Shown piece by piece: positions 41,952-49,786 of a DNA stretch of 62,316 bases (the first letter of the stretch is position 1; each line of letters opens with the position of its first letter). The position numbers and the translations under genes are program-made. A model generated the notes under the pieces. The model had not been told where the DNA came from. It saw only the letters and a list, made by a program, of their open reading frames with translations, and ran no database searches. The stretch comes from a bacterium (GTDB lineage: Bacteria > Acidobacteriota > Terriglobia > Terriglobales > Acidobacteriaceae), in the NCBI GenBank assembly GCA_026225095.1, contig JAMFSC010000108.1:1-62316 (forward strand). Reading direction: 5' to 3'.

Positions 41952-44048
41952 ATGATCAGTGCATCGTCACGTTTGCGCCGCCGGGCCCGCGCGCTTGAAT
42001 CGCGACGTGTGTATGCGCATCGACGCGTTTGCTGGGTGATGGGGGCTTTGCTCTGGGGCGCGTTGAGTGTGCCGGGGTGGGGGGCTGTCGCGGCGCAGGA
42101 TCATTCTCCTGACCTTTCGTCGCTGAGTCTTGAACAGTTGACCCAGGTCGAGATCAGCGTGAACTCGTTTTCGCGCAAGGATCAGGACCTGTGGGTGACG
42201 CCGGCCGCGGTGTACGTCATCTCGAAGGAGGCGATCGCGCAGTCGGCGGCGACGAGCATTCCGGAGTTGCTGCGTGGGGTTCCGGGGTTGCAGGTGGCGC
42301 AGATCAATGCGTCGACCTGGGCGGTGAGCGTGCGCGGATTCAACAGCGTCTTTGCGTCGAAGCTGCTGGTGCTGGTCGATGGCAGAACGGTGTATTCGGA
42401 GATCTATTCGGGAACGCATTGGGACCAGATCGACCTTCCGCTGGAGGCTGTGGAGCGGATCGAGGTCATTCGTGGGCCGGGGGCGGCCGTGTGGGGAACG
42501 AACGCGGTGAACGGCGTGATCAACATCATCTCGAAGCCGGCGCAGCATACGACCGGGATGATCGTGTCGGGGGTTGCGAGCCGGATCGACGACGTGGCGC
42601 TGCTTGGCTATGGAGGCGCGGTGGGCGACCGGTTTCATTATCGGGCTTTCGCCAAGTATGTCCGGCGGAATCCTTTCGTGGATGCCGCGGGGGTGGATGC
42701 CTTCGATGGCGAACGGACGTGGCGGGTGGGGGGGCAGGCCCTCTGGAGCCGAAGCGAGCGGGAGGCGATCACGGTCAACTGGGACTCGTACGGCGGGAAG
42801 CTGAAGAGCACGATCGTTCCCGGCATCGCGTTGGCCGTTGGGCCGAATGGGATGGAGAACGAATCCATGGACGGCGGCTCCACGACGGTGGCATGGGAAT
42901 GCAGGACGGACAAGACCAGCCGCACGATCACCGCGTATACGGACGAGCAGGTGAGGCACGAACTGGCTAGTCTGGCGCAGTCGAGGTCCTTCGACCTGGA
43001 CTACCAGGAACACCATGTGGCGTGGCCGCGCCATGATGCTGTCTGGGGGGGAGAGTTTCGCTACACGCTCAATCACGTGGGAGGAGCGGTTCTTCCGACG
43101 GCCCTGCCCTACTATGGAAACTACTTGGTTGACGGCTTTGTGCAGGATGAGATCGGGCTTGTGCCGAAGCGCCTGATGTTGACGGTTGGAAGCAAGCTGC
43201 AGGAAGGTACGCTGGCCGGGTTTCAGATGCAGCCCAGCGTCAGGATCCTCTGGGCTCCGGACCGGGCGCAGACGGTGTGGGCGTCGGTCTCCCGCGCGTC
43301 GGTTGCACCATCGCTGCAGGATAGGGACGCGCAGATCCCTTTGAGCCTCGGAGAGATGGGCGGGTTACCGGTGGTCGGGAGGCTGCAGGGCAATCCAGCG
43401 TTCAAACCGGAACTGGTGATCGCCTATGAGGCCGGCTACCGGCGAAGGCTCGGCAGTTCCCTGACGCTGGATCTGGCGGGATTTTTCAATGACAACCACC
43501 GGATCCAGTCGACGGCGACGACGGCAAGTTATCAGGCGGTCCCCTATCCCGCTGTGTTTGCGGTGGTGGGATACACGAACGGCTTTCGAGCGAAGACTGG
43601 GGGAATCGAGGCCAGCGCGAAGTGGAATCCGCTCTCGAACCTGACGTTCGAGGGGAACTACGCCTGGATGGAAGCACGCACGACGCAGGTGGACGCCGGA
43701 AGCGTGGTGATCACGGACGACTGGAATACACCGCACAACAGCTTCAAGGGGATAGCATCGTGGGCCCTGGGAGCGCGCTGGACGGCCAATGCGGTCATCT
43801 CCTACGTGGGGGGACTGGCGGCGGGCCCGGTTGTGATCGACTCATACGGGAACGGTGGAGACGCCGTACCCGCTTATCGACGGCTGGACCTGCATGTGGC
43901 GCACAAGGTGGGCCGGGCGCTGGAATTGGAAGCGGGTGGGACGAACCTGCTGAGTCCACGCCATCAGGAGTTTGGCGGGGGAACGAGCTTCGTGACGCCT
44001 TATCTGGTGCCACGAAGCTCGTTCGTGAAGGGTACGTGGACGTTCTAG
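41952..44048 (+). CDS. TonB-dependent receptor (CirA/BtuB-like plug)
   Basis: I take the ATG at 41952 (MISASSRLRRR); the frame extends to 41781 but without signal features. The ~698-residue protein has a basic n-region and a signal segment (VMGALLWGALSVPGWGAVAA). The segment LSSLSLEQLTQVEISVNSFS opens the plug, which continues with AVYVISKEAI, ELLRGVPGLQVAQI and VRGFNSVFASKLLVLVDGR. The barrel ends in SFVKGTWTF with a C-terminal Phe. Such receptors import metal complexes or cobalamin-like compounds; ligand unknown. It is divergent from the GGDEF sensor and its stop shares CTAG with convergent uppP. Confidence 0.9.
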   Translation: MISASSRLRRRARALESRRVYAHRRVCWVMGALLWGALSVPGWGAVAAQDHSPDLSSLSLEQLTQVEISVNSFSRKDQDLWVTPAAVYVISKEAIAQSAATSIPELLRGVPGLQVAQINASTWAVSVRGFNSVFASKLLVLVDGRTVYSEIYSGTHWDQIDLPLEAVERIEVIRGPGAAVWGTNAVNGVINIISKPAQHTTGMIVSGVASRIDDVALLGYGGAVGDRFHYRAFAKYVRRNPFVDAAGVDAFDGERTWRVGGQALWSRSEREAITVNWDSYGGKLKSTIVPGIALAVGPNGMENESMDGGSTTVAWECRTDKTSRTITAYTDEQVRHELASLAQSRSFDLDYQEHHVAWPRHDAVWGGEFRYTLNHVGGAVLPTALPYYGNYLVDGFVQDEIGLVPKRLMLTVGSKLQEGTLAGFQMQPSVRILWAPDRAQTVWASVSRASVAPSLQDRDAQIPLSLGEMGGLPVVGRLQGNPAFKPELVIAYEAGYRRRLGSSLTLDLAGFFNDNHRIQSTATTASYQAVPYPAVFAVVGYTNGFRAKTGGIEASAKWNPLSNLTFEGNYAWMEARTTQVDAGSVVITDDWNTPHNSFKGIASWALGARWTANAVISYVGGLAAGPVVIDSYGNGGDAVPAYRRLDLHVAHKVGRALELEAGGTNLLSPRHQEFGGGTSFVTPYLVPRSSFVKGTWTF

Positions 44049-44938
44049 AAGCCGCGCGTGTGCAGGATGAAGACTCCGACCGAGGCCAAGATGCAGTAGA
44101 TTCCGAAGAGGTACCAGCGGCCGGACTCGAGCCAGCTTGAGAGCCACTTGAGGGCGACCAGGCCGGCGAGGAAGGCGAAGACGGCTCCGAGGAGGCTGGT
44201 GATGAGGGTAGCGTGGAGGTCGATGGGTGTGCCGGCTGCGGCGGCTTCGTGGGTGGCTTTGAGGAGGCGGTGGGCCTCGACGAAGACGACGGGCGGGGTC
44301 AGCACGACGGCGAGCGCGAAGGAGAAACGCTCGGCGCGGTGCTTGGAGGCGTGGGCCAGCATACCGGTGGAGATGGTGGCTCCGGAGCGGGAGAAACCGC
44401 GAAAAGGCAGGCACACGCCCTGGATAGCGCCCATCCACAGGGATTGCGGCAGGGTCAGAATGGCTCCCTCCTCGTTGAGGGTGGGGGTGGATTCGGCGAG
44501 CTGCCTGCGCTCGCGGAGCCCGGCGATGAGGATAAGGACGCCGGCGGCGAAGAGCGCGGGGGCGATGATGTCGAGGCGTCCGAAGAGCTGCTCGATCTCG
44601 GCCTTGGGGGCTCCGGGGAAGGCGATCTTTTCGATGATCTTCTTGAGCGGATAGCCGATGATTCCGGTCAGGGCCGTGGCGGCGACGACGCGGATGGCGA
44701 ACTCGCGGAAGGCGGCGGACGAGGCGAAGTAGGCGCTCTTCCACTGCGTCCAGAAGTAGACGATGACGGCGAACATGGTTCCGGTGTGGAGCATGACGAG
44801 CAGCAGGGTCATCTGGGGCGTGGTGGGGTCGAGGCCCATCAGCTTCTCGGCGACGACGACGTGGGCGGAGCTCGAGACGGGGAGAAGTTCGGCGAGGCCC
44901 TGCGCGATGGCAAGGAGGATGACCTGGAGGATCGGCAT
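44045..44938 (-). CDS. uppP: Undecaprenyl-diphosphatase
   Basis: The 297-residue integral membrane protein has the UppP/BacA signatures GLAELLPVSSSAH near residue 15 and FRGFSRSGATISTGM in the second half. About eight membrane helices are visible. It dephosphorylates undecaprenyl pyrophosphate to recycle the lipid carrier for peptidoglycan and other envelope polymers, and can give bacitracin resistance. The Thr of the common GxTEfLPvSSSGH motif is Ala here, a change also seen elsewhere. The stop codon overlaps the receptor stop. Confidence 0.95.
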   Translation of the reverse strand: MPILQVILLAIAQGLAELLPVSSSAHVVVAEKLMGLDPTTPQMTLLLVMLHTGTMFAVIVYFWTQWKSAYFASSAAFREFAIRVVAATALTGIIGYPLKKIIEKIAFPGAPKAEIEQLFGRLDIIAPALFAAGVLILIAGLRERRQLAESTPTLNEEGAILTLPQSLWMGAIQGVCLPFRGFSRSGATISTGMLAHASKHRAERFSFALAVVLTPPVVFVEAHRLLKATHEAAAAGTPIDLHATLITSLLGAVFAFLAGLVALKWLSSWLESGRWYLFGIYCILASVGVFILHTRGF

Positions 44939-45012
44939 GGCTCCATGGTAACGGCTGGTTGGGAGATGGGCGATATTTGTGTGGCCCGGCAGGGGCGCGG
45001 GGGCGAAGTATT

Positions 45013-45018
45013 TACAAT
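45013..45018 (+). promoter_or_regulatory. Possible -10 box next to the threonine dehydratase start
   Basis: TACAAT lies 7 bases before the ATG at 45026, so transcription would begin at or next to the start codon. No Shine-Dalgarno sequence is present, which suggests a leaderless mRNA. No good -35 box is visible. Confidence 0.35.
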
Positions 45019-45025
45019 TCCTCTC

Positions 45026-46063
45026 ATGAGCCTGATTGATCTTGCCGCCATTCGTGCCGCGCAGAAGCGTGTTGCCGGGACTGCTTTGAGAACGCCGCTC
45101 GTCCGGCTGGAGGCTGCGCGGCTGCGGGCGGCAGGGATCGGAGAACCGGGGTTCGCGATCTATATCAAGGACGAGTCCGCGCAGCCGATCGGGTCGTTCA
45201 AGCTGCGCGGGGCTTACAACCGGATTGCCCAATTGGCGGAGGAGGATCCAGCGGCGCTGGGGCGGGGAGTGATTACGTACTCGAGCGGGAACCATGCGCA
45301 GGGGGTGGCGTATGCGGCGCGGGCGCTGGGGACGAAGGCCGTGATCGTGATGCCGGACAACGCTCCGGCGGTCAAGATCGAGGCGACCCGCGCGCTGGGG
45401 GCGGAGGTGGTCTTCGTAGGGCCGGCGAGCTCGGAGCGGAGGCTCAAGGCGGAGGAACTTGCCGCTGAGCACGGATACACGATCATTCCGCCCTATGACG
45501 ATCCGGGGATTATCGCAGGGGCGGCTACCTGCGGGCTGGAGATTCTGGAGCAGGTGGCGGAGGCTGCCGGGGCTTCGGTTGCGGACGACCTGCTGGTGCT
45601 CTCGCCGGTGAGTGGTGGCGGGTTGCTGAGTGGGACGGCGACGGGGATCAAACTGATCTCGCCGGGCACCAAGGTGTGGGGGGTGGAACCGGAGCTTTCG
45701 GCGGATGCGAAGGAGTCGTTCGAGACGAAGACGCTGGTGGAGTGGCCGGCGGGGAAGACGACGCGGACGATCGCGGATGGGCTGCGGACGCAGTCGCTGG
45801 GAGAGCTGAACTTCGAGCACATCGTCGAGTATGTCGACGGGATCGTGACGGTGTCGGAGCAGGAGATCCTGGCGGCGATGCGGGTGTTGATGAGCTGTAC
45901 GTCGCTGGTCGCGGAACCATCGGGTGCGGTGACGCTGGCGGCGGCGCTCTACCATGCGGACCAGCTGCCGAAGGTGGGGACGGTGGTGGTGATTCTGAGT
46001 GGCGGGAATCTGGAGGCGGAGCTCCGGGAGAGGCTCGAGGGAGAGTTGGTCGTGGGCCGCTGA
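45026..46063 (+). CDS. Threonine/serine dehydratase, short PLP form
   Basis: The 345-residue enzyme has PLP Lys59 in PIGSFKLRGAYN, the substrate loop SSGNHAQGVAYA, the phosphate-binding SGGGLLSG and a C-terminal ILSGGN. It matches fold type II threonine ammonia-lyases, which convert threonine to 2-oxobutanoate and ammonia in the cytoplasm. There is no C-terminal ACT-like regulatory domain, so it resembles catabolic TdcB or serine racemase-type members more than IlvA. Exact substrate preference is unresolved. Confidence 0.88.
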   Translation: MSLIDLAAIRAAQKRVAGTALRTPLVRLEAARLRAAGIGEPGFAIYIKDESAQPIGSFKLRGAYNRIAQLAEEDPAALGRGVITYSSGNHAQGVAYAARALGTKAVIVMPDNAPAVKIEATRALGAEVVFVGPASSERRLKAEELAAEHGYTIIPPYDDPGIIAGAATCGLEILEQVAEAAGASVADDLLVLSPVSGGGLLSGTATGIKLISPGTKVWGVEPELSADAKESFETKTLVEWPAGKTTRTIADGLRTQSLGELNFEHIVEYVDGIVTVSEQEILAAMRVLMSCTSLVAEPSGAVTLAAALYHADQLPKVGTVVVILSGGNLEAELRERLEGELVVGR

Positions 46064-46110
46064 ACGCGTTTCCGTGTGCAAAGATGGGCTGTCCGTCGTC
46101 TAATGGGCGT

Positions 46111-47136
46111 ATGCGATCTCTCACTTTTGCTGCGCGATGCTTTGCCTTCGGTTCGGTCTTTTCTCTGGTGACGATTCAGGCTGTTGCGCAGAGGCCGGGG
46201 AAGGATAACCGGTCGGGATATGACCGTTCGGCGAAGGCGACGCTGGTGCATCCGGCGGATGTGTACGCGGCTCCCGATGCGGATTCGACCAAGGCTGCGC
46301 TGGTGAATCCGGGGCACGAGGTGGTGATCGCCGAGCGGTCGGGGCCATGGGTGCGGGTGTTTGCGAATACCGATGTGAAGGACTCGACCGATGACCGGGA
46401 TGAGCCCGAGTTTGCCGACGATGAGCCGACGCCGGCCTCGGGATGGATTCGCGACAAGGGCATTGTGACGCCGGCGACTCCGAACGGGGACGTGATTCTG
46501 TATGGGGCGGCGGCGAACCTGGAGGCGGCCGCGGCAGAGCCACATGCTCCCAAGGATGCGGCGAGCGAGGCGCACCTGCTGTATCGGCGGGTGGCGACGT
46601 ACTATCCCCAGTCTCCGCTGGCGGCGGAGGCGGCGTGGCGGTCGGCGGATATTCGGTGGCAGATCGACCGCCGCGATCAGTCGACGCTGCCATCGGCCAA
46701 GGAGCAGGATGCGAGCCTGCGGCCGGCGTTGTTCGATGGTGAGTTGAAGCGGGTGATGAAGCTGTATCCAAATACTCCGCAGGCGGCGAAGGCAGCCTTC
46801 GACCTGATCGACAACAAGCTCTGCGGCGACTGGCAGGGGCTGCCGAAGTGTCCGGAGCTGGAATCGAACCTGTACGAGAAGTATGCGGGACAGTTTCCAG
46901 GTGGTCCGATGTCGGCCCGGGCGCTGTACGAGGCGACGATCCGGCAGGGGACGCTGGTGACGATGTACGAGGTCGAGGAGAATCACAAGAAATCGGTTGC
47001 GGCGGCGGCCCGGACGCAGACCTTGGCGCAGCAGATGAAGGAGAGGTATCCGCAGTCGGACTATACGGCGCGGGCGGAGTCGATCGCGTACCGGGTGGCG
47101 CAGGGGATCGCGGTGTATGGGAACGATCGCGACTGA
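46111..47136 (+). CDS. Exported protein with SH3-like domain and helical repeats
   Basis: Start at 46111 (MRSLTFAARC). A signal peptide (FGSVFSLVTIQAVAQ) is followed by a bacterial SH3-like beta domain (ATLVHPADVYAAPDADSTK..., WVRVFANTD, GWIRDKGIV) at about residues 43-120. Residues ~150-335 are helical with repeat-like segments such as YRRVATYYPQSPLAAEAAWR and MKLYPNTPQAAKAAFDLID, similar to TPR units of the BamD/YbgF type. A role in the periplasm binding cell-wall or protein partners is possible. It is followed by the reductase gene with a 1-base stop/start overlap (TGATG). Confidence 0.7.
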   Translation: MRSLTFAARCFAFGSVFSLVTIQAVAQRPGKDNRSGYDRSAKATLVHPADVYAAPDADSTKAALVNPGHEVVIAERSGPWVRVFANTDVKDSTDDRDEPEFADDEPTPASGWIRDKGIVTPATPNGDVILYGAAANLEAAAAEPHAPKDAASEAHLLYRRVATYYPQSPLAAEAAWRSADIRWQIDRRDQSTLPSAKEQDASLRPALFDGELKRVMKLYPNTPQAAKAAFDLIDNKLCGDWQGLPKCPELESNLYEKYAGQFPGGPMSARALYEATIRQGTLVTMYEVEENHKKSVAAAARTQTLAQQMKERYPQSDYTARAESIAYRVAQGIAVYGNDRD

Positions 47137-47672
47137 TGTCGGGGGCGATAGCGATGGCGAGGATTCGATACATCGTTGCGGTAAGTCTGGATGGGTACAT
47201 CTCCGGGCCGAAGGGTGAGGCGGACTGGATCGTCATGGATCCGGAGATCGACTTCGGCGCGCTGTGGTCTCAGTTCGATACGCTGCTGATGGGGCGGGCG
47301 ACGTATGAGGCGGCGGTGGCCCGGCTGGGCAGCAAGGCGTTCGATGGGAGGAGGACGGTGGTGGTCTCGCGGACGCTGCGGGCGGGGGATCATCCGGGGA
47401 TCGAGATTGTCCCGGAGGTAGATCGGGCGTGGGCAAAACGACTGCGGAAGCAGAGTGGGAAGGATATCTGGCTGATGGGTGGGGGAGACCTGTTCCACTC
47501 ACTGCTGGAGATGGGTGAGGTCGATGGTGTGGAAGTCAGCGTGATGCCGGTGCTGCTGGGCGGTGGGACCCCTCTGCTACCGGCCCCGGCGGTGCGGTCG
47601 CAGCTCGCCCTGACCGGTCACCGGGTCTACCGGGCGGGCATTATGACGCTGAACTACAACGTAGTGCGTTAG
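47136..47672 (+). CDS. RibD C-terminal/dihydrofolate-reductase-like protein
   Basis: The 178-residue protein has the DHFR-like NADPH-binding pattern: RYIVAVSLDGYISGPKGEADWI, DTLLMGRATYEA, VVVSRTL and IWLMGGGDLFHSLLEMGEVD. It resembles YyaP/YwjB-type reductases related to the RibD C-terminal domain. The substrate is unknown and true dihydrofolate reduction is unlikely. The ATG overlaps the stop of the SH3-like gene by one base, so the two are co-translated. An in-frame ATG at 47154 is an alternative. Confidence 0.85.
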   Translation: MSGAIAMARIRYIVAVSLDGYISGPKGEADWIVMDPEIDFGALWSQFDTLLMGRATYEAAVARLGSKAFDGRRTVVVSRTLRAGDHPGIEIVPEVDRAWAKRLRKQSGKDIWLMGGGDLFHSLLEMGEVDGVEVSVMPVLLGGGTPLLPAPAVRSQLALTGHRVYRAGIMTLNYNVVR

Positions 47673-47711
47673 AGCATTTCTCTAAAGCAAAGTCAGCCTT
47701 GCTGTATTGGT

Positions 47712-47758
47712 CTTTGCCCTTCTGTCTGTCATTCCCGTAGGGAATCTGCGTTTGTCTT
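47712..47758 (-). repeat. Dispersed palindromic repeat, copy 8 (opposite orientation)
   Basis: The reverse complement matches copies 5 and 6 closely (hairpin ATTCCC-TAC-GGGAAT, tail ACAGACAGAAGGGCAAAG). It sits 40 bases after the reductase stop codon. Confidence 0.85.
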
Positions 47759-47874
47759 CCTCTACACCAGCACCAAATCCGCTATAGTTGCTGCGGTTTT
47801 CAGGTTACTGTGGCCTTCAAGGCCGAAGGCAAGCCACATAGGAACCATGGTCCGAGTCTGGGTGGCGCATTACA

Positions 47875-48175
47875 AATCGGCTCCGGGGTTTCCAGACGGC
47901 GCTTCAGCCGCGCGATAAACGCACAAGAACAGACCACTTTCAAAATATCGCCCGCTGTCCAGTTTTTCCATGCAACGGCCCACATTCTGCACGCAAAAAG
48001 TTCCTGGTGAAACATTGGGAAAATTACATCGTTGCCTGCTAACCCGTTTAGAAAACCATGGATGCGGGACACACGCAAAAAACAGCGATTGCATACCACT
48101 TTATTAGAAGATTTGAACCCAGTGGTCTGACCACATTGCCCTGAGGAAGCCAACCACACTCCAGCAGAACGGCTC
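47875..48175 (-). repeat. Inverted ~300-bp repeat, left copy
   Basis: Read on the minus strand it aligns along its whole length with 52864-53170, by eye at roughly 80% identity. Anchors are GCCGTTCT near one end, TCTTCTAATAAAGTGGTATG, CCCAATGTTTCACCAG, GTGGGCCGTTGC and CTGGACAGCGGGCG. Differences fall evenly over codon positions in every frame and open frames do not agree between copies, so I treat it as non-coding. It ends five bases from the stop of the GH140-like gene. Confidence 0.8.
48122..48134. promoter_or_regulatory. Palindrome of GntR/FadR operator type
   Basis: GTGGTC-T-GACCAC is a perfect 13-bp palindrome containing TGGTCTGACCA, the pattern bound by FadR-subfamily GntR regulators. 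The right repeat copy has TGGTTAGACCA at the same place (52914-52924). Confidence 0.5.
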
Positions 48176-48179
48176 AAAT

Positions 48180-49745
48180 TCAGAGTGTGCGGGTGAAGCG
48201 GAGTGCGGCATAGGGCCGGGCCGGGAGGCGCAGGCGGGGATGGCCCGTGTGAGCGCCGGGAATAGGAGTTGTGGTGCCTTCGAGTGCGTCCAGGAGCTCG
48301 GCGGTCCAGGTGCCCGCGGGCAGCGGAAACTCGTACCAGAGGGGCTGGTGAAGATCGAAGGAGTAGAGGATCTGGTGAGGCATCCTGGCGTTTCCAACGG
48401 TGGCGTTGAGGTAGTAGGGGTCGGGGGATGGAGTCAGGCCGGGGTTCGATTCCGAGGCGGATGCCGTGGTCTCGACGAGTCTGCGGAGGAAGGCGATCCG
48501 CGCAGGGCTGGTGCCGTGAAGTTCTCCGCCGTGGGACCACCAGAGGGTGGGGGTAGTGGCCTCGTCGAGCGTGGCGTCAGGCGGCAGCATCGTCTCGCCG
48601 TGGGTGGCATAGCAGCCCTGGATAAGGCAGAGCCAGAAGCGCCGGGTGAGTTCGTCGCCGGAGATGTTTCCCCAGCGCTTGTTGAGATTGCCCTCGTACT
48701 GGATCTCGTCGAAGCAGATGGGTTTCTGCCAGGCGTTGCGGTAGTCGGGGGCCCGGTCGAAGTCGATGGTCTGGAGGCTGGCGTGGGTGACCCAGGGGTG
48801 GGCGTAGTCGTAGAGGGTCTTCGAGTAGTGGATGGACCGGAGGTGGGCGACGGGGTCGTGTTGCTCGACGAGATGGAAGAGGCGGTCGAAGTCCTGGGTG
48901 GATTTGGCACGCATAAGGTCGAACTCGTTGGCGAGGGACCACCAGAGGTTGCGGTAGGCGGAGAGACGGGCGAGGAGATACCTGAGGTAGAGGTCGTCGG
49001 AGGCGGCGGGCATCGACGCGAAGCCCCATTTAGCGGGGTCGTCGTAGGGATGGAAGAGGATGAGGTCGGCCTCGATGTTGAGGGCGCGCAGGTCGGCGAG
49101 GCGACGCTCGAGGTGGGCGAAGAAGGCCGGGTTGGGGCGGGTGAAGTCGAAGTGGCCGAGGGTTCCGGCGAAGGGGTAGAGGGCCGGCTCGTTGTGGTTG
49201 TACTCGTAGTGCTTGGGGAAGACGCACATGCGGATCTTGTTGAAGGGGCTTGTGGCCAGCGTTCGAAGGGTCTGTTGCTGGAGGGGCTCGGGCTGGTGGA
49301 TCCAGGCGTAGCAGGTAGTTCCGAAGGGGAAGAAGGGGGTGCCGTCGGCGTGGGCGAAGTGGTACGTGTTGCGGACGGAGACGGGGCCGTGGACCCCGGG
49401 ATTCGGCGCGCTACAAAGGAAGGCTCCGGTGCGGTTGGCGAGGGCAGGGGCGTTGCTCTGGGTGGTGTAGATCCAGGCGCCCTCGGTGTCGGGCATGAAG
49501 CGAAGTTTGTACGTGCCCTCGCCGTCGTAGAACCCGTCGATCTGGACCGTGCGATGGCCGAGGGAGACGGTAGCGGCGAGGGTGACTTCGACAAACGGGT
49601 TCCCAGTGGACGGGCCCCGCAAGGCGGCCTCGAAGACCTCGTAGCGAGGGATCGCGGGGGAGTCCGCCGGGAGTGCGTGGGCAGAAAGCGGCGCGAGGGC
49701 GGCAGCAGCGAGTTTGAGGGCGTCGCGTCGGGTGAGGTCAGGCAT
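48180..49745 (-). CDS. Tat-exported glycoside hydrolase, DUF5060/apiosidase-like (GH140-related)
   Basis: The 521-residue protein starts with a Tat-type signal (TRRDALKLAAAALAPLSAHA). Residues ~35-130 form a DUF5060-like beta-sandwich, residues ~130-420 a TIM barrel of the DUF4038/apiosidase-like type and the C-terminus a beta domain. Likely catalytic acids are E274 in WWSLANEFD and E347 in CFDEIQYEG. GH140 enzymes cut apiosyl bonds in rhamnogalacturonan II; the exact specificity here is inferred. Third gene of a minus-strand cluster after GH105 and M28 (41-base gap). Confidence 0.75.
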   Translation of the reverse strand: MPDLTRRDALKLAAAALAPLSAHALPADSPAIPRYEVFEAALRGPSTGNPFVEVTLAATVSLGHRTVQIDGFYDGEGTYKLRFMPDTEGAWIYTTQSNAPALANRTGAFLCSAPNPGVHGPVSVRNTYHFAHADGTPFFPFGTTCYAWIHQPEPLQQQTLRTLATSPFNKIRMCVFPKHYEYNHNEPALYPFAGTLGHFDFTRPNPAFFAHLERRLADLRALNIEADLILFHPYDDPAKWGFASMPAASDDLYLRYLLARLSAYRNLWWSLANEFDLMRAKSTQDFDRLFHLVEQHDPVAHLRSIHYSKTLYDYAHPWVTHASLQTIDFDRAPDYRNAWQKPICFDEIQYEGNLNKRWGNISGDELTRRFWLCLIQGCYATHGETMLPPDATLDEATTPTLWWSHGGELHGTSPARIAFLRRLVETTASASESNPGLTPSPDPYYLNATVGNARMPHQILYSFDLHQPLWYEFPLPAGTWTAELLDALEGTTTPIPGAHTGHPRLRLPARPYAALRFTRTL

Positions 49746-49786
49746 GCGGGCCAGTGTAGCAAGCGGGTGGTCACACCCACCCGGGG

